DNA of 64,000 nt from Meiothermus sp. (GTDB taxonomy: Bacteria > Deinococcota > Deinococci > Deinococcales > Thermaceae): the NCBI RefSeq assembly GCF_026004115.1, contig NZ_BPIM01000001.1, positions 62,001 to 126,000 on the forward strand, written 5' to 3'. Position 1 is the stretch's first letter, and each line of letters opens with the position of its first letter. Positions 61,885 to 64,000 of this stretch are shown here, one piece after another. Below the pieces are notes generated by a model, which was not told the DNA's origin, ran no database searches, and worked only from the letters and a program-made list of their open reading frames with translations. Made by a program: the position numbers and the translations under genes.

Positions 61885-62670
61885 ATGAAGCGCATTCTGA
61901 TAGGGGCGTGGTTGGGTTTGGCCTTGATACTGGGGTCTTGTGTACCCCAAGCCGTGCGGCCCCAGCCGCCGCAGGTGGAGCTGTTGCAGTTCAGCCTGGT
62001 TTCGATTGACCCCTTTAGCGGACGGGGCGAGTTCGACGTGCGCCTGCGCCTAACCAACCCCAACGGCTTCACCCTGCCCTTGCTGGACAGCACCCTGACG
62101 GCAGAGTTGGGCGGCTCGCAGTTTCGCCTGACCCTGCCCGCCCTGGAAATCCCCTCGGGGGCCAGCCGCGACGCCAGCACCCGGCTGGTGGTACCCATTG
62201 TGGAGGGCACCCGTGCCCTGGCCAGCCTAGTCGGCGGGCAGACCACCCGCTTCCGCTTGTTGGGCGAACTGCGGGTTCAACTGGGCCCGGCGGTCGTGCC
62301 GATTGGGCCCGTGACCCTGGTAGACCGCGATGTGCGTATTCAGTTTTCCTTCCAGCTTCCGACCATTCGTTTGGCGGAGATTCGCCTGGATGGGCTGGCC
62401 ATCCGGCTGGTGCTGGAGGTGGAGAACCCCAACCCCATCGGCTTTACCCTGCAAGGCCCTCTGCGAATTCTGATTGGCGGACGCAGTGTGGCCGAGAGCG
62501 TGTTTAACCTGGGCCTGGGCCCCAACGGGCGCAACCGCGGAGAGCTGCGCCTGGGGCTTTCGGGGCTGCCGGGCGTGGGCGGCGTGAGTGTGGATTTGGG
62601 GCTTAGCGCCCGCATACCGGGCATTCTTGATCGCTCAGTGGCTCAGGTGCTACAGGGCATTCTGCGCTGA
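61885..62670 (+). CDS. LEA14-like (WHy domain) lipoprotein
   Basis: A 261-residue lipoprotein: signal [19 protein letters not shown] with lipobox LGSC. Two LEA type 2 domains follow (about 35-140 and 150-260), each with an NPN segment ([23 protein letters not shown]). The plant LEA14 fold is linked to desiccation and stress; a role here is inferred. A GGAGG site precedes the ATG. The last 68 bp overlap the convergent dus gene. Confidence 0.83.
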   Translation: MKRILIGAWLGLALILGSCVPQAVRPQPPQVELLQFSLVSIDPFSGRGEFDVRLRLTNPNGFTLPLLDSTLTAELGGSQFRLTLPALEIPSGASRDASTRLVVPIVEGTRALASLVGGQTTRFRLLGELRVQLGPAVVPIGPVTLVDRDVRIQFSFQLPTIRLAEIRLDGLAIRLVLEVENPNPIGFTLQGPLRILIGGRSVAESVFNLGLGPNGRNRGELRLGLSGLPGVGGVSVDLGLSARIPGILDRSVAQVLQGILR

Positions 62671-63601
62671 GCAGGGCTTGTTTGAGTTCTTTCAGGCTAG
62701 ATACCTGTTTGAGCAGCGGGTGCAGCTCCGGGTTAGCCGGAAAATACCGGTACAGCACCTTGCGAAGCTGGCGGAGGCCATGAAACTCGCCGTACCACAG
62801 CACATTCAACTCGGCATGGCGAAGCGCGGTCTCTATGCGTTCCCGGTGGGACGGAGCCGGTGCCCCTGTAGCAATCTGTCGAAAAATCCAGGGGTTGCCG
62901 ACCGCTCCCCGGCCAATCATCGCCCCGGCCACCCCGGTCTGGAGGCGCGTGTGGAACTGTTCGGGGGTGGTCACGTCGCCCGAGCCCAGCACCGGCACCC
63001 GCACAGCCTCGGCCACCCGGCCAATGGCCTCCCAGTTGGCCTGGCCCTGGTAGCGCTGACGGCTGGTGCGCCCATGTACGGTAAGGAGGGCCACCCCGGC
63101 GGCCTCGAGGCCCTGGGCAATCTCCAGGCTCCGGTCTTCGTCCCAGCCCAGGCGCATCTTGGCGCTGACCTCGAGGCTCGTCCCCTGCCGCATGGCCCGC
63201 ACCAGGGCATAGGCCCGCTCGGGGGTCAGAAGCAAACAGGCCCCGCCCCGCCCGGCCAGCTTGGGCGCCGGGCAGCCCAGGTTCAGGTCAAGGGCCACCG
63301 GCGAAAACAGCGCCTCGGCTTTGGCCGCCGCCTCGCGCAGCACCTCGGGGTCGTCGCCAAAGAGCTGCACCACCAGGTTGGGCTCCCCCGGATAGGGCGC
63401 GCCCAGCTCGGTGGATTTGCGCTCGCCGGCCAAAAAACCCCGGGCCAGCACCATTTCGCTCACCGTCCAGGCTGCCCCGTGCTCCAGGGCCAGCCTGCGA
63501 AAGGGAGCATCGGTGTAGCCTGCCATGGGGGCCAGCACGGCCCGGGGACTTTTTAGCATCTCCTGGTAAAAGGTGGTTTTGGGCGTTGCCGCTGCGCTCA
63601 C
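62603..63601 (-). CDS. tRNA-dihydrouridine synthase
   Basis: The 332-residue FMN enzyme reduces uridines in tRNA. It has [15 protein letters not shown] at the N-terminus, [19 protein letters not shown] with the catalytic Cys, [24 protein letters not shown] and [10 protein letters not shown] with [13 protein letters not shown] for FMN binding. The subtype cannot be fixed from the motifs. The start is GTG 63601, with TAAACT 9 nt upstream. Its C-terminal 23 codons overlap the LEA14-like gene on the other strand; the tail ends ECPVCGR, an unusual Cys pair. Confidence 0.92.
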   Translation of the reverse strand: MSAAATPKTTFYQEMLKSPRAVLAPMAGYTDAPFRRLALEHGAAWTVSEMVLARGFLAGERKSTELGAPYPGEPNLVVQLFGDDPEVLREAAAKAEALFSPVALDLNLGCPAPKLAGRGGACLLLTPERAYALVRAMRQGTSLEVSAKMRLGWDEDRSLEIAQGLEAAGVALLTVHGRTSRQRYQGQANWEAIGRVAEAVRVPVLGSGDVTTPEQFHTRLQTGVAGAMIGRGAVGNPWIFRQIATGAPAPSHRERIETALRHAELNVLWYGEFHGLRQLRKVLYRYFPANPELHPLLKQVSSLKELKQALLSAECPVAPEPLSDQECPVCGR

Positions 63602-63647
63602 AACCCGTACAGTTTATCGCCTCTTTCTTTGTGAAGAGCGCTCTGGC

Positions 63648-64000
63648 CTATGCCAGGGCACCCACGGCCTGCTCCGCCACCCCGACCAGCTCCCCGCTGC
63701 GAATCAGCTCGCACAGGCGCGCGAGCTCCGGCTTGAGGTAGCGGTCGCGATCCAGGTGGGGAATCTCCTGCCGGATGCGTTGCCAAACTGCCTCCACCCC
63801 CTTGCCGGGCCGCAGGGGGGCGTGAAAGTCCAGGGCCTGGGCCGCCGAGGCCAGCTCGATAGCCAGCACCCAGAGGGTGTTTTCAAAGATGCTGCGGGCC
63901 TTGCGGGCCCCGATGGTGCCCATGGAGACATGGTCTTCCTGGTTGGCGCTGGTGGGGATGGAGTCCACCGAGGCAGGGTGCGCGAGTACCTTGTTTTCGC
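63648..64000 (-). CDS. hutH: Histidine ammonia-lyase, C-terminal part
   Basis: Frame open to the window edge; the 5' end lies outside. The visible 117 residues read [20 protein letters not shown] then [16 protein letters not shown], the conserved active-site region of HutH, followed by the helical C-terminal domain. The MIO-forming ASG motif would be in the missing part. The enzyme converts histidine to urocanate and ammonia. The Hut pathway would continue with other genes beyond the window. Confidence 0.9.
   Translation of the reverse strand, partial: ENKVLAHPASVDSIPTSANQEDHVSMGTIGARKARSIFENTLWVLAIELASAAQALDFHAPLRPGKGVEAVWQRIRQEIPHLDRDRYLKPELARLCELIRSGELVGVAEQAVGALA

Overview
The window looks like a chromosome segment of a Thermaceae bacterium, most probably Meiothermus or a close relative. 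The support is high GC, very frequent CTCGAG, many GTG starts, a Thermus-type isocitrate dehydrogenase with a C-terminal extension, KorAB 2-oxoacid:ferredoxin oxidoreductase, and a promoter style in which a TANNNT hexamer sits 6-8 nt before the start codon (leaderless transcription). I infer the taxon from gene content and did not search any database.

Layout. 0-12 kb: end of thrB, a DUF4388 protein, B12-dependent methionine synthase (metH), then purE, a five-PAS GGDEF/EAL protein and purK on the minus strand, then icd. 12.2-16.2 kb: a decayed accessory patch holding a transposase tail, an IS630-type fragment cut by an IS21-type end with a truncated istA, an orphan membrane-protein tail, a DUF1385 gene, a tyrosine recombinase fragment, a secreted ankyrin-repeat protein, the N-terminus of a DNA methyltransferase, and domains V and VI of a group II intron lying antisense to it. 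16.2-26.2 kb: an SbtA/SbtB bicarbonate transporter pair, an amidohydrolase, korAB, a YdcF-like protein, acyl-CoA dehydrogenase, a flavodoxin-fold oxidoreductase, a serine hydrolase and a 5-formyl-THF cyclo-ligase-like protein.

26.3-45.6 kb: a VOC protein with malQ, a class III aminotransferase, a secreted HtrA-like protease, malE, an SDR, a cupredoxin lipoprotein with a CxxCH protein, rdgB, rph, tRNA-Thr(CGT), a phosphatase-superfamily enzyme, OsmC, an ECF sigma/anti-sigma pair, an aldehyde dehydrogenase and malF-malG-GH13. The maltose genes lie at three separate loci. malQ and malF share a nearly identical 18-bp palindromic operator, which suggests one LacI-type regulon. 45.6-64 kb: mutS2, an orphan response regulator, a thioesterase coupled to a class Ib ribonucleotide reductase operon (nrdI-nrdE-nrdF) behind a cobalamin riboswitch, two cobalamin biosynthesis genes (cbiB, cobD), an orphan histidine kinase, surE, greA, an unrecognised large membrane protein, a DapA-family lyase/aldolase, an LEA14-like lipoprotein, a tRNA-dihydrouridine synthase and the 3' end of hutH.

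The most interesting element is the RNR operon. NrdF carries what looks like an ATP-cone allosteric domain appended after its normal C-terminal tail, NrdE has none, and the whole operon appears to be switched by B12. Nucleotide control would then sit on the radical subunit and cofactor control on the mRNA. Also notable are two families of short interspersed repeats, the group II intron relic, and the SbtAB pair in a presumably heterotrophic thermophile.
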